Below are positions 8,742 through 16,050 of a stretch of 64,000 bases of DNA, in pieces. Made by a program: the position numbers and the translations under genes. Location: the NCBI RefSeq assembly GCF_003963535.1, contig NZ_CP034539.1, positions 3,348,001 to 3,412,000 of the forward strand, given 5' to 3'. Numbering within the stretch: the stretch's first letter is position 1; each line of letters starts with the position of its first letter. The stretch comes from Streptomyces cyaneochromogenes. Its GTDB lineage: Bacteria > Actinomycetota > Actinomycetes > Streptomycetales > Streptomycetaceae. The notes beneath the pieces are model-generated. The model was not told where the DNA came from, ran no database searches, and worked only from the letters and a program-made list of their open reading frames with translations.

Positions 8742-9152
8742 GTGACGACCGCTGGACCGCCCGTGAAGGGCCGCGCGACCCGGCAGCGGGCAGCCGTGGC
8801 GGCGGCCCTCGACGAGGTCGACGAGTTCCGCAGCGCGCAGGATCTCCACGACATGCTCAAGCACAAGGGCGACTCGGTCGGCCTGACCACGGTCTACCGC
8901 ACCCTGCAGTCCCTCGCCGACGCCGGCGAGGTCGACGTCCTGCGCACCTCCGACGGCGAGTCCGTCTACCGCCGCTGCTCGACCGGCGAACACCACCACC
9001 ACCTCGTCTGCCGCGTCTGCGGCAAGGCCGTAGAGGTCGAGGGCCCGGCCGTGGAGAAGTGGGCGGACGCCATCGCCGCGGAGCACGGCTTCGTGAACGT
9101 GGCGCACACGGTGGAGATCTTCGGTACGTGCGCGGAGTGCGCCGCGGGTTGA
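8742..9152 (+). CDS. zur: zinc-responsive Fur-family repressor Zur
   Basis: A 136-residue Fur-family metalloregulator. The N-terminal winged helix carries the recognition-helix segment VGLTTVYRTLQSLADAGEV. The regulatory His cluster GEHHHHLVCRVCG and the CxxC pairs CRVC and CAEC (structural zinc site) are complete. Encoded with the zinc importer, and the family member closest to Zur, it should repress znuACB in zinc excess by binding the boxes at 5992-6028. GTG 8742 is used because AGGAGG lies five bases upstream. A weak promoter-like pair (CTGACC 8680-8685, CACAAT 8704-8709, 18-base spacer) could add transcription separate from znuACB. Confidence 0.95.
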   Translation: MTTAGPPVKGRATRQRAAVAAALDEVDEFRSAQDLHDMLKHKGDSVGLTTVYRTLQSLADAGEVDVLRTSDGESVYRRCSTGEHHHHLVCRVCGKAVEVEGPAVEKWADAIAAEHGFVNVAHTVEIFGTCAECAAG

Positions 9153-9163
9153 GCCGTTGACCT

Positions 9164-9185
9164 GAGGGGCTGAAATCAGCCCCTC
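9164..9185 (+). terminator. hairpin after zur
   Basis: A 10-bp perfect inverted repeat (9164-9173 with 9176-9185, two-base loop) begins 11 bases after the zur stop codon. It forms the first part of a dispersed intergenic repeat. It is followed by GC-rich sequence and not by Ts, so termination is inferred from stem strength and position. Confidence 0.55.
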
Positions 9186-9255
9186 CGGCGTTTGAGGAGC
9201 GGGGTCTGGGGCGGAGCCCCAGAAGGACGGGACGGGTAGGGGCGGCGGGGGCGAA
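9164..9255. repeat. dispersed GC-rich intergenic repeat, copy A (half element)
   Basis: Contains the core CCGGCGTTTGAGGAGCGGGG followed by a CTGGGGC/GCCCCAG hairpin (9206-9222) and the block GACGGGACGGGTAGGGGCGG. The same blocks occur at 29815-29999, 37540-37720 and 53141-53260. This copy is only the right arm of the full palindrome, between the convergent 3' ends of zur and uppS. Confidence 0.85.
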
Positions 9256-9282
9256 AGCCTCCTCGCGCACCCCAACGCACCG

Positions 9283-10119
9283 TCACTCCTCCGTCCGGCC
9301 CTCCATGGCCAGCAGCTCCTCATTCGGGATCGCCCCGCCGAACCGCCGATCCCGCGAAGCGAACTCCACACACGCCCGCCACAGGTCACGCCGGTCGAAG
9401 TCCGGCCACAGCACGTCCTGGAAGACCATCTCGGCGTAGGCGCTCTGCCAGAGAAGGTAGTTGGAGGTGCGCTGCTCGCCGCTCGGGCGCAGGAACAGGT
9501 CCACGTCCGGCATGTCCGGGTAGTACATGTACTTGGCGAAGGTCTTCTCGTTGACCTTGGACGGATCCAGCCGCCCCGCCTTCACATCCTCCGCAAGCGC
9601 CTGCGCCGCGTCCGCGATCTCGGCCCGCCCGCCGTAGTTCATGCAGAAGTACAAGGTCAGCTTGTCATTGCCCTTGGTCTGCTCCTGGGCGACCTGGAGC
9701 TCCTTGGCGACCGACTTCCACAGCTTCGGCATCCGCCCGACCCACCGCACCCGGATCCCCAGCTCGTCGAGCTGATCACGGGTCTTGCGGATGAAGTCGC
9801 GGTTGAAGTTCATCAGGAAGCGCACCTCGTCCGGCGACCGCTTCCAGTTCTCGGTGGAGAAGGCGTACAGCGAGATCGCCCCGACGCCCATCTCGACGGC
9901 GCCCTGCAGCACGTCCAGCACCCGCTCGGCACCGACCTTGTGCCCCTCGGTGCGCGGCAGCCCCCGCTCCTTCGCCCAGCGGCCGTTGCCGTCCATGACG
10001 ATCGCCACATGCTTCGGAACCAGCTCGCCGGGGAGCTTCGGCGCGCGGGCACCGGACGGGTGCGGCTCCGGCGCCTTGTACTCTCGGCGCCGGCGCCCCA
10101 GGATCCCGCTTACCACCAT
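9283..10119 (-). CDS. uppS: isoprenyl transferase (undecaprenyl/polyprenyl diphosphate synthase)
   Basis: A 278-residue cis-prenyltransferase that elongates allylic diphosphates with isopentenyl diphosphate to make the polyprenyl carrier for cell-wall synthesis. Motifs in order are HVAIVMDGNGRWAKERGLPR (catalytic Asp and substrate pocket), YAFSTENWKR, FCMNYGGRAEI and FLRPSGEQRTSNYLLWQSAY (isopentenyl-diphosphate-binding Arg/Ser). The conserved EMVFQDVLWPDF follows. The GVGAISLYAFSTENW context and the Streptomyces-type N-terminal extension are normal. It lies just downstream of recO on the same strand (40 bases), so the two probably share a transcript, as in mycobacteria. Confidence 0.96.
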   Translation of the reverse strand: MVVSGILGRRRREYKAPEPHPSGARAPKLPGELVPKHVAIVMDGNGRWAKERGLPRTEGHKVGAERVLDVLQGAVEMGVGAISLYAFSTENWKRSPDEVRFLMNFNRDFIRKTRDQLDELGIRVRWVGRMPKLWKSVAKELQVAQEQTKGNDKLTLYFCMNYGGRAEIADAAQALAEDVKAGRLDPSKVNEKTFAKYMYYPDMPDVDLFLRPSGEQRTSNYLLWQSAYAEMVFQDVLWPDFDRRDLWRACVEFASRDRRFGGAIPNEELLAMEGRTEE

Positions 10120-10159
10120 GTGCTTCTCGTCTCCTTTTCCGGCTTGCTTCTCTTCCGGC

Positions 10160-10906
10160 TTACTTCTCTACGTAACGAAGCGAACGCAGCCCGCGTTCGA
10201 GATGCCAGTGCAGATACGCGGACACCAACCCGCTGCCCTCGCGGACGTACCGCGACTCACAGGCGTCCGCGGTCTCCCAGTCTCCCGTGAGCAACGCACC
10301 CAGCAGTTCCAGCGTCTGCGGCGACGGTACGACGCTACCGGGCACCCGGCAGTCGACACAGACCGAGCCCCCGGAGGCGACCGAGAAGAAGCGGTTCGGT
10401 CCGGGCATACCGCACTTCGCACAGTCGCTGAACGTCGGGGCGTAGCCGTTGACGGCGAGCGACCGCAGCAGGAACGCGTCGAGAACAAGGTGCGGGGCGT
10501 GCTCACCGCGTGCGAGCGTCCGCAGCGCCCCCACCAGCAGCAGGTACTGCTGCACCGCTGGCTCGCCCTCGTGATCCGTGAACCGCTCCGCCGTCTCCAG
10601 CATCGCCGTCCCGGCGGTGTACCGCGCGTAGTCCGTCACGATCCCACCGCCGTACGGCGCGATGGTCTCGCTCTGCGTGCACAGCGGCAGCCCCCGCCCG
10701 ATCAGCTCGCTCCCCCGCGCGAAGAACTGCACGTCGACATGGGAGAAGGGTTCGAGCCGGGCACCGAACTTGGACTTCGTACGCCGCACGCCACGGGCCA
10801 CGGCCCGCACGCGCCCATGCCCCCGGGTGAGCAGCGTGATGATCCGGTCCGCCTCACCCAGCTTCTGGGTGCGCAGCACGATGCCGTCGTCGCGGAACAG
10901 ACTCAT
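10160..10906 (-). CDS. recO: DNA repair protein RecO
   Basis: A 248-residue recombination mediator that, with RecR and RecF, loads RecA on SSB-coated DNA. The start at ATG 10906 gives the classic N-terminal OB-fold sequence SLFRDDGIVLRTQKLGEADR followed by RGVRRTKSKFGARLEPF. The C-terminal half has the zinc-finger cysteines CAKCG and CVDC around residues 165-195. Length is typical. It is followed closely by uppS on the same strand. Confidence 0.96.
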   Translation of the reverse strand: MSLFRDDGIVLRTQKLGEADRIITLLTRGHGRVRAVARGVRRTKSKFGARLEPFSHVDVQFFARGSELIGRGLPLCTQSETIAPYGGGIVTDYARYTAGTAMLETAERFTDHEGEPAVQQYLLLVGALRTLARGEHAPHLVLDAFLLRSLAVNGYAPTFSDCAKCGMPGPNRFFSVASGGSVCVDCRVPGSVVPSPQTLELLGALLTGDWETADACESRYVREGSGLVSAYLHWHLERGLRSLRYVEK

Positions 10907-10932
10907 GGGCTCATTCTCGCGTACGGCGGGAG

Positions 10933-11556
10933 TCAGCGGGTGCGGTCGGGGTGGCTTATGGCGTCCCAGGGGGCCATGCTCCATGGGCTGGCGCGGTTCG
11001 CCGGGTCCAGGAGGGCCTGCAGATGGGCGTCGGCCACCGACTGCGACGCCGGCAGTCCGGAGGCGCCCTCCCCGCCGCGCAGCCCGTCCCGCCACACCTG
11101 CCGCCCGAGCAGATAGTGATCGGCGTACTCGCTCCACGAGCCGTACGTCCCCGCCACCCTCGGCACGATGTTCTTCAGCGCGGTCCAGGCGTCGGACTCG
11201 TCGATCAGCCCGCAGGCGAAGCCACGGCGGGCGATGTCGACGTACAGGGCGGCGTCCCAGGCGAGCGGCGCGACGCCGGTGAGCTGGTACGCCCGCGCCC
11301 GGTACCCGGTGCGGGACAGCCCGTCGAGGCGGCCGACCAGCTGCTCACGCGTGGTGATCTCCCACTGCTCCGCCAACCAGCGCCGGGCCCCGTCCCCGTC
11401 GATCCGCGCGAACGGGTACAGCGTGGTGCGCGAGACGCCCCGGTCCCTGCTCACCGGCGCGCTCAGCGACACCATCCACAGCTGGTGCATGGTGAGCGGC
11501 ACGGGGTAGCGGCGGGACGCCTTGGCCCCTCTTCTCCTCCATCTCCACAGGCCCAT
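10933..11556 (-). CDS. DUF1266 domain protein
   Basis: A 207-residue cytosolic protein. The segment LAWDAALYVDIARRGFACGL, then IDESDAW, then SWSEYADHYLLGRQVW fits the DUF1266 family, whose members have a conserved W-D-x-x-R-x-x-x-L-A-R-x-G core and unknown function. The N-terminus is rich in Trp/Arg (MGLWRWRRRGAKASRRYP), with no signal peptide. It lies 26 bases upstream of recO on the same strand and may be cotranscribed with it. This neighbourhood (DUF1266-recO-uppS) is, from memory, conserved in Streptomyces. Confidence 0.8.
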   Translation of the reverse strand: MGLWRWRRRGAKASRRYPVPLTMHQLWMVSLSAPVSRDRGVSRTTLYPFARIDGDGARRWLAEQWEITTREQLVGRLDGLSRTGYRARAYQLTGVAPLAWDAALYVDIARRGFACGLIDESDAWTALKNIVPRVAGTYGSWSEYADHYLLGRQVWRDGLRGGEGASGLPASQSVADAHLQALLDPANRASPWSMAPWDAISHPDRTR

Positions 11557-11586
11557 GCCGCCGCACCCTATGCGCAGGCCCCTACG

Positions 11587-11802
11587 TCAAGGAACCTCAC
11601 CCCGGCTGCGTGCGTTGGCGTACGCGGTCGCCGCGCGGAGCCGCTCGGCGGGTGTGGCGGTGCGTACGGACCCCGGGTCGGCGTCCCACTCCTTGCCGCC
11701 GCCATACGGTCTCAATTGGACATACGGCCCCTCATGCCCCATCACGATGCCGATCCGACCCGAACGGGTGTCGACGACGTACGCGCCGATCGGCGGCTTC
11801 AT
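11587..11802 (-). CDS. small conserved Streptomyces protein beside an XRE/DUF397 pair
   Basis: 71 residues from ATG 11802: opens MKPPIGAYVVDTRSGRIG, continues with a beta-rich stretch (YVQLRPYGGGKEWDADP) and ends with a helix (ERLRAATAYANARSR). Proteins of this look often lie next to XRE/DUF5753 regulators in Streptomyces. Its ATG overlaps the stop of the upstream small ORF by four bases (ATGA), so the two are translationally coupled. No enzyme motif, signal peptide or membrane segment. Function unknown; a structural SH3-like fold is only a guess. Confidence 0.7.
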   Translation of the reverse strand: MKPPIGAYVVDTRSGRIGIVMGHEGPYVQLRPYGGGKEWDADPGSVRTATPAERLRAATAYANARSRGEVP

Positions 11803-12005
11803 CGCAGAACCGCCGTGAGCCGCTGCACCGTCTCGACGGAACATCGACCCAATTCCACGAGCGGGCAAGGGGCTTCACGCGCGAGACTCGCCGGGTCGAT
11901 CCGGAGTGTCGGGAGCGTAATTCCTGCCTTCTCCAGCACCGCCCGCAATTCCTTCACTGCTTCCTCCGCTTCTTCGACGCAGCGCGCCGAGTGTCGTGCC
12001 GTCAC
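11799..12005 (-). CDS. small conserved protein, partner of 11587-11802
   Basis: 68 residues, mostly helical at first (ARCVEEAEEAVKELRAVLEK), then a stretch common to Streptomyces homologues (GITLPTLRIDPASL, PLVELGRCSVETVQRL). It is transcribed divergently from the XRE/DUF5753 gene at 12120 with 114 bases between the starts and shares a four-base overlap with the next small ORF. This two-ORF unit opposite a regulator pair recurs in Streptomyces genomes as I recall them. No known function. Confidence 0.7.
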   Translation of the reverse strand: MTARHSARCVEEAEEAVKELRAVLEKAGITLPTLRIDPASLAREAPCPLVELGRCSVETVQRLTAVLR

Positions 12006-12119
12006 TGAACTCCCCTCCTATTCGGGTTTCACTCTTTGCACTTCCATGGTGACCTGCGACGCCTACACTCGGCAGGAGTCTGTGCTCTACAAGTGCGGGG
12101 CAGTACAAGGGGGTTGGCC

Positions 12120-12953
12120 ATGGCCAACGATTCGCGGTTGGCGGCATGGGAGTTCTTCGGCAGCGAGCTGAAGCGACGCCGGGAGAACGCGGGGATGACT
12201 CAAGTGGAACTGGGGTCGCGAGTCTTCGTATCCGGTGGCTATATCGGCCAGTTCGAACAGGCGATTCGAAAGCCACAATTGGACGTCGCACAGCGGATTG
12301 ACGAGGCGCTGCAAACCGACGGTATTTTCGAGCGGATGTGGAAGAGACTCATCAGGGAGCAGCCGTATACGGAGTACTTCGCACATGTGGCGGAGCTGGA
12401 GCGGCTGGCGACGAAGATCTGCGAGTACGCGCCGATGGTGATCCCGGGGCTTCTCCAGACGCCGGAGTACGCACGGGCGGTCTTCCTGGCGGGCAATCCA
12501 CTCGCCGCCGACGAGTACATCGAGGAGTTGCTCAGAGGCCGCATGGACCGGACGCAGCTCCTCAAGGACGCTACACGGCCCGTGTATTGGGCGATCTTGC
12601 ACGAGGCCGCCCTGCGCGTCCCCGTCGGGGAAGCGGGGGTCATGGCGGGTCAGCTGGACAAGGTCGCGGCGATGATGCGAGAGCGCACGGTGTTGGTCCA
12701 GGTGCTGCCGTTTGCTGCTGGGGCGCACCCTGAGATGGGCAAGATGATGAAGCTCATGGAGTTCGAGGACGCCCCGCCAACTATCTATACAGAGGGGGTG
12801 CTTTCGGGGAGCCTGCTGGACGACCCAGCTGTGGTGAAGCGGATCCAGGCGTCTTACGATCTCCTCAGGGCCACCGCGCTGTCGCGGGAGGCGTCTCTGG
12901 CCCTGATCGAGTCGGCAGCGGAGGACTACAGACGATGCGCGAGTACGACCTGA
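12120..12953 (+). CDS. XRE-family regulator with DUF5753 domain
   Basis: 277 residues. An N-terminal helix-turn-helix (ELKRRRENAGMTQVELGSRV, then FVSGGYIGQFEQAIRKPQ) is followed by a DUF5753 domain, recognisable from ICEYAPMVIPGLLQTPEYA and VLVQVLPFAAGAHPEMG. DUF5753 proteins are Streptomyces-enriched DNA-binding proteins that pair with a small DUF397 protein, sometimes likened to antitoxin-toxin pairs and linked to development in a few cases. ATG 12120 is preceded by AAGGGGGT. The DUF397 gene follows and overlaps its 3' end by 19 bases. Confidence 0.92.
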   Translation: MANDSRLAAWEFFGSELKRRRENAGMTQVELGSRVFVSGGYIGQFEQAIRKPQLDVAQRIDEALQTDGIFERMWKRLIREQPYTEYFAHVAELERLATKICEYAPMVIPGLLQTPEYARAVFLAGNPLAADEYIEELLRGRMDRTQLLKDATRPVYWAILHEAALRVPVGEAGVMAGQLDKVAAMMRERTVLVQVLPFAAGAHPEMGKMMKLMEFEDAPPTIYTEGVLSGSLLDDPAVVKRIQASYDLLRATALSREASLALIESAAEDYRRCASTT

Positions 12954-13132
12954 GCAACGCACGCTGGCGCAAGAGCAGCTACAGCGGTGGTAGCGGCGGG
13001 GAGGACTGCGTCGAGGTAGCCGACGGAGTCCCTGGCGTAGTCCCCGTCCGAGACACCAAACTCGCCTCGGACAGCCCCGTACTCCTCATCCCCGCCCCCG
13101 TCTGGAGCGGTTTCGTCACGTCTCTGAAGTGA
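12935..13132 (+). CDS. DUF397 domain protein
   Basis: 65 residues with the standard DUF397 pattern: WRKSSYSGGSGGEDCVEVAD, then VPVRDTKLASDSPVLL, then WSGFV near the end. Such small proteins are the usual partners of XRE/DUF5753 regulators. The 19-base overlap with the regulator implies coupled translation. Its 3' end overlaps the end of the convergent gene at 13116 by 17 bases. Confidence 0.92.
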   Translation: MREYDLSNARWRKSSYSGGSGGEDCVEVADGVPGVVPVRDTKLASDSPVLLIPAPVWSGFVTSLK

Positions 13133-14057
13133 CCCTCTGCGGCACCTCCGGTTCGGGTGCCGCGGCCCACAGCGCGTTGAAGTCCTCGATGCGTTCCTCG
13201 ACGTGCTCACGTGTCATCTTCAGCTTCGTCATGGCCGGCCTGCCCCGGACGTCCGGCTGCATCTCGTAGCACAGCTCCCCGTCGAAGATGATGACGTCGT
13301 TCAGCAGCGGAGCGTCCGGCCCCGCCTGGGACTGGGTCGAGATACGCGCGTCGATGCCGCTCCTGCGCTGCTTGTCGCAGAGTTGCCGCAGGCTCTCGGT
13401 GATCTCCGCCTCCGTGTCCACGAGGAACAGGCGCCGCACCTCCACGCCCCGTGCCCTGATGGCCTTCTCCTGCGCGGCGAGATAGCGCTTCGCGGGTTCG
13501 CTGGACCAGAAGTCCCGGTCCACGGAGGTGCTGGTGGCGAAGATGGTCATCTTGGCGCAGTCGGTGATGTCTATCAGCCACTCGTGGTTCTCACCCGGGC
13601 AGTCCGCATTGCCGCTGCCGAGGCCCTCCATCAGTCTGGCGAGGCGGCCCAGCTCCTTCTCCGCGAAGGCCTCCACGATGTCGCCGCCCTGCTCGCCGAC
13701 CTTCGTGTACCCGAGCACCAGCCGAGTCACCTTGTCGGAGCGCAGCACCGAGCCGTCGACCTGGCTGAACAGCTCCGTCGCGGCGATGATCTCCGCGAAG
13801 CGACGGTCGACCTTCTCCAGCCGCTCACTGAAGTCCACGAGGTACTGCACGATCAGCACCGCGCTGCCGATGACGATGGACGCGGTCCACTGCCAGATAT
13901 TGCCGTCGTCCTCGCTGAGGATGCTCGTCAGCAGGAAGGCCAAGCCGGCCGCCACGGCGGTGATCAGGATCCGCCAGAACAGCTTGGGCATGCGCTGATC
14001 CTGGCGCGGTACGGCTTGTCCGTTGTTCCCTGCTCCTAACGATGACGCTCCGCTCAT
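13116..14057 (-). CDS. two-helix membrane protein ending the SCO2521-2525-type cassette
   Basis: 313 residues. Two adjacent hydrophobic helices (ILITAVAAGLAFLLTSIL and WTASIVIGSAVLIVQYLV, about residues 29-70) anchor a soluble C-terminal region of about 240 residues. That region reads NHEWLIDITDCAKMTIFATS, RDFWSSEPAKRYLAAQEKAI, GVEVRRLFLVDT and IIFDGELCYEMQ, a strand-helix pattern I associate with phospholipase-D-like or DUF6879-like folds, but no HKD catalytic motif is present, so it may bind without cutting. It is the last gene of a minus-strand series and lies 39 bases after the SCO2521-family gene. I cannot assign a function. It overlaps the convergent DUF397 gene by 17 bases. Confidence 0.7.
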   Translation of the reverse strand: MSGASSLGAGNNGQAVPRQDQRMPKLFWRILITAVAAGLAFLLTSILSEDDGNIWQWTASIVIGSAVLIVQYLVDFSERLEKVDRRFAEIIAATELFSQVDGSVLRSDKVTRLVLGYTKVGEQGGDIVEAFAEKELGRLARLMEGLGSGNADCPGENHEWLIDITDCAKMTIFATSTSVDRDFWSSEPAKRYLAAQEKAIRARGVEVRRLFLVDTEAEITESLRQLCDKQRRSGIDARISTQSQAGPDAPLLNDVIIFDGELCYEMQPDVRGRPAMTKLKMTREHVEERIEDFNALWAAAPEPEVPQRVTSET

Positions 14058-14096
14058 TTCTCATCCCCCGTCGGGTATTCGGTTCTGGTACCGCCC

Positions 14097-15068
14097 TCAG
14101 CGCGCGCTCAGCTCCTGGTTCGGCGTCGCCACGGCCTGGAGGGCCAGTCGGTCTCTGATGCGTCGGCTCAGGTTCTCCCACTGTCGGGAGAACCCCGGCT
14201 TCTGTTCCAGTACGTCCCACAGATGACCCAGCGCGGGGTCCACATGCGCCCGCGGCATCCACAGATGCAGCAGATGAACCACGACCGGCTGCAGCGCCTC
14301 CACGACCGAAGGCCCGTCCGCCGTGCCGAGACGGCTGTTGTCAAGCATGTGCTGAACGGTCGTCAAAAGCCAGTCGTGCAGGGCGAGATCCTCGCAAATG
14401 CCCGCCGCGGATGCGGCCGGGATGTGCTCCGGCAGCCGTAGCTCCATGGTCCGCAGTCCGCCCTCGGCCACGACGAAGCTCACCAGGGACGCCCGCTCGC
14501 CCTCCGGTTCGCGCCGGGCCACCCAACGCAGCTTCGTGGGGCTGGACTTGAACGGCACGCGGCGGTCGAGGAGAGCGTGGCGGCGGAGCTGGGCGAGCAG
14601 GCCCTCGGCGATCATCCCGAGGTCGAGTTCGCCGCGCCCCGCACCGCGCAACGCGCCTTCCGCGGCGGCCTGTTGGGGCAGCTTGCCGAACGGCTCGACC
14701 AGGCCGGGGCGTACCAGGTACTGGCCCCAGGGGCGCCGGATGTCGGGCCCGGCGGCCGGGAGGCTGAAGTACGCGGTCGACTGCAGCAGACGGCCCTCGG
14801 TCAGCGCCGCGCGGGCGGCCACCGTACCGACGGCCCGGACCTTGCTGCCGTTGGAGGTGGGCAGCCGGCAGTCCACGCCGGTCAGGACCTCCGGGGACAG
14901 GACGTACATGGTGGGCCGCTCGGAGATCCGCACGTCGACGTCGGCACGGAGCCTGAGCAACTGGGCGGCGGCCCGGCGATCCAGTGCCTGGAGGGACGGG
15001 AGCAGACAGGTGCGTACCTCGCCACAGGCGAGGACCGAGCGTGCGGGCTGTCCGGGGGCCGCCGTCAT
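14097..15068 (-). CDS. SCO2521-family protein
   Basis: A 323-residue protein matching, as I remember it, the family named after S. coelicolor SCO2521: VLACGEVRTCLLPSLQALDR near the N-terminus, then a region with TMYVLSPEVLTGVDCRLPTS and LTEGRLLQSTAYFSL. It has no signal peptide, no convincing membrane helix and no catalytic motif that I recognise. ATG 15068 follows the stop of the SCO2522-family gene after one base, so the cassette is tightly coupled here. Role unknown; constant company with the P-loop and methyltransferase genes suggests it is a subunit of the same system. Confidence 0.8.
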   Translation of the reverse strand: MTAAPGQPARSVLACGEVRTCLLPSLQALDRRAAAQLLRLRADVDVRISERPTMYVLSPEVLTGVDCRLPTSNGSKVRAVGTVAARAALTEGRLLQSTAYFSLPAAGPDIRRPWGQYLVRPGLVEPFGKLPQQAAAEGALRGAGRGELDLGMIAEGLLAQLRRHALLDRRVPFKSSPTKLRWVARREPEGERASLVSFVVAEGGLRTMELRLPEHIPAASAAGICEDLALHDWLLTTVQHMLDNSRLGTADGPSVVEALQPVVVHLLHLWMPRAHVDPALGHLWDVLEQKPGFSRQWENLSRRIRDRLALQAVATPNQELSAR

Positions 15069-15069
15069 C

Positions 15070-16050
15070 TCAGGTCTCCTCGGCCCCGGAGGAGTCGCCG
15101 GGCTCCTCGTAGAAGACGTAGGTGGCGCGTTGCGCGACCGCGGCCGGCACCGGGATCCCCTCGGCGGCGGACCGCTCCTCGACCTGCTTCAGGGCCCCGG
15201 CGTCGACGTCTATCTGGTCCAGGACGAGCCGTACGGCGTCCTCGACGGCGAGGAAGCGGTTCGGCATGAGCGTGCACGTGCGGTACGCGCTGAACGGCAC
15301 CTTGGTGTCGGTGAGCCTGAGCAGGGGGTCGAGCCGGTCCCAGTCGTGCGGGAAGTCCTCGCCCTGCCACTCCTTCGGCACCAGCACGGGCTCACCGAGG
15401 TGCCGTAGGAGCCCGAGGCGGGCCAGCTGCCATACGGCGGCCAGGAACGGGCAGGACCACAGCCGCCGTCCGTCCTTCTCCGACCACAGCTCGACGTCCA
15501 TGAAGACCGAGTGGTTGCGGGCCGCGGTCTCCTGGGGCGGCTCCCAGCCCTTGGCCTTGCTCAGGGCGGGACCGGGCATCGTGGGGGTGCGCTGGCCGTT
15601 GGCGAGCCAGCCGGTCTGGCTGACGGGCGGGCGGGAGCCGTAGCTGCCGGGCGGCGGTGACTCGACGAGCCGGTGCATGACCGATTCCGCGAGGTCGATG
15701 CGGTCGGCGACCGCGCAGGCCGACTCACGGGCGAGGTAGTCGATGACCAGCCCCGCCTTCTCGGCCTCCTTCAGCACCATCGGGATCAGCTCGGCCGGGG
15801 TGGAGAAGCGGGTGAAGTAGTCGTCGATGAGGAAGCAGGTGCTGATACGCGGGCGCCTGCTGCGCCGGGCCATCGACGCCCGTACGGCGTCCACCCAGAT
15901 CCGCACCTCGGCGAAGTGCTCGCCGAGGCGCTTGGGGCCCGCCTCGAAGTCCTCCATGTAGAGGTGGCCCAGCTCCAGGGAGAGGTGGGCCAGCGGCACG
16001 GACTGGGTGCGCAGCTCCGCGGTGGTCTCCTGGAACACGGCTTCGGTCAC
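15070..16050 (-). CDS. SCO2522-family protein
   Basis: A 326-residue soluble protein. The N-terminal part VPLAHLSLELGHLYMEDF and the segment RRPRISTCFLIDDYFTRFST are the features by which I place it in the SCO2522 family. Residues about 150-190 include a Pro/Gly-rich stretch (SPPPGSYGSRPPVSQTGW) that looks like a flexible linker. The C-terminal part contains the segment ERSAAEGIPVPAAVAQRATY. The GTG start at 16050 overlaps the stop of the P-loop gene by four bases (GTGA). No recognised enzyme motif. Function unknown. Confidence 0.8.
   Translation of the reverse strand: MTEAVFQETTAELRTQSVPLAHLSLELGHLYMEDFEAGPKRLGEHFAEVRIWVDAVRASMARRSRRPRISTCFLIDDYFTRFSTPAELIPMVLKEAEKAGLVIDYLARESACAVADRIDLAESVMHRLVESPPPGSYGSRPPVSQTGWLANGQRTPTMPGPALSKAKGWEPPQETAARNHSVFMDVELWSEKDGRRLWSCPFLAAVWQLARLGLLRHLGEPVLVPKEWQGEDFPHDWDRLDPLLRLTDTKVPFSAYRTCTLMPNRFLAVEDAVRLVLDQIDVDAGALKQVEERSAAEGIPVPAAVAQRATYVFYEEPGDSSGAEET

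Noticed and set aside
12935..13132. DUF397 as proven toxin
   Set aside because: Small and paired with a regulator, but toxicity cannot be read from sequence.
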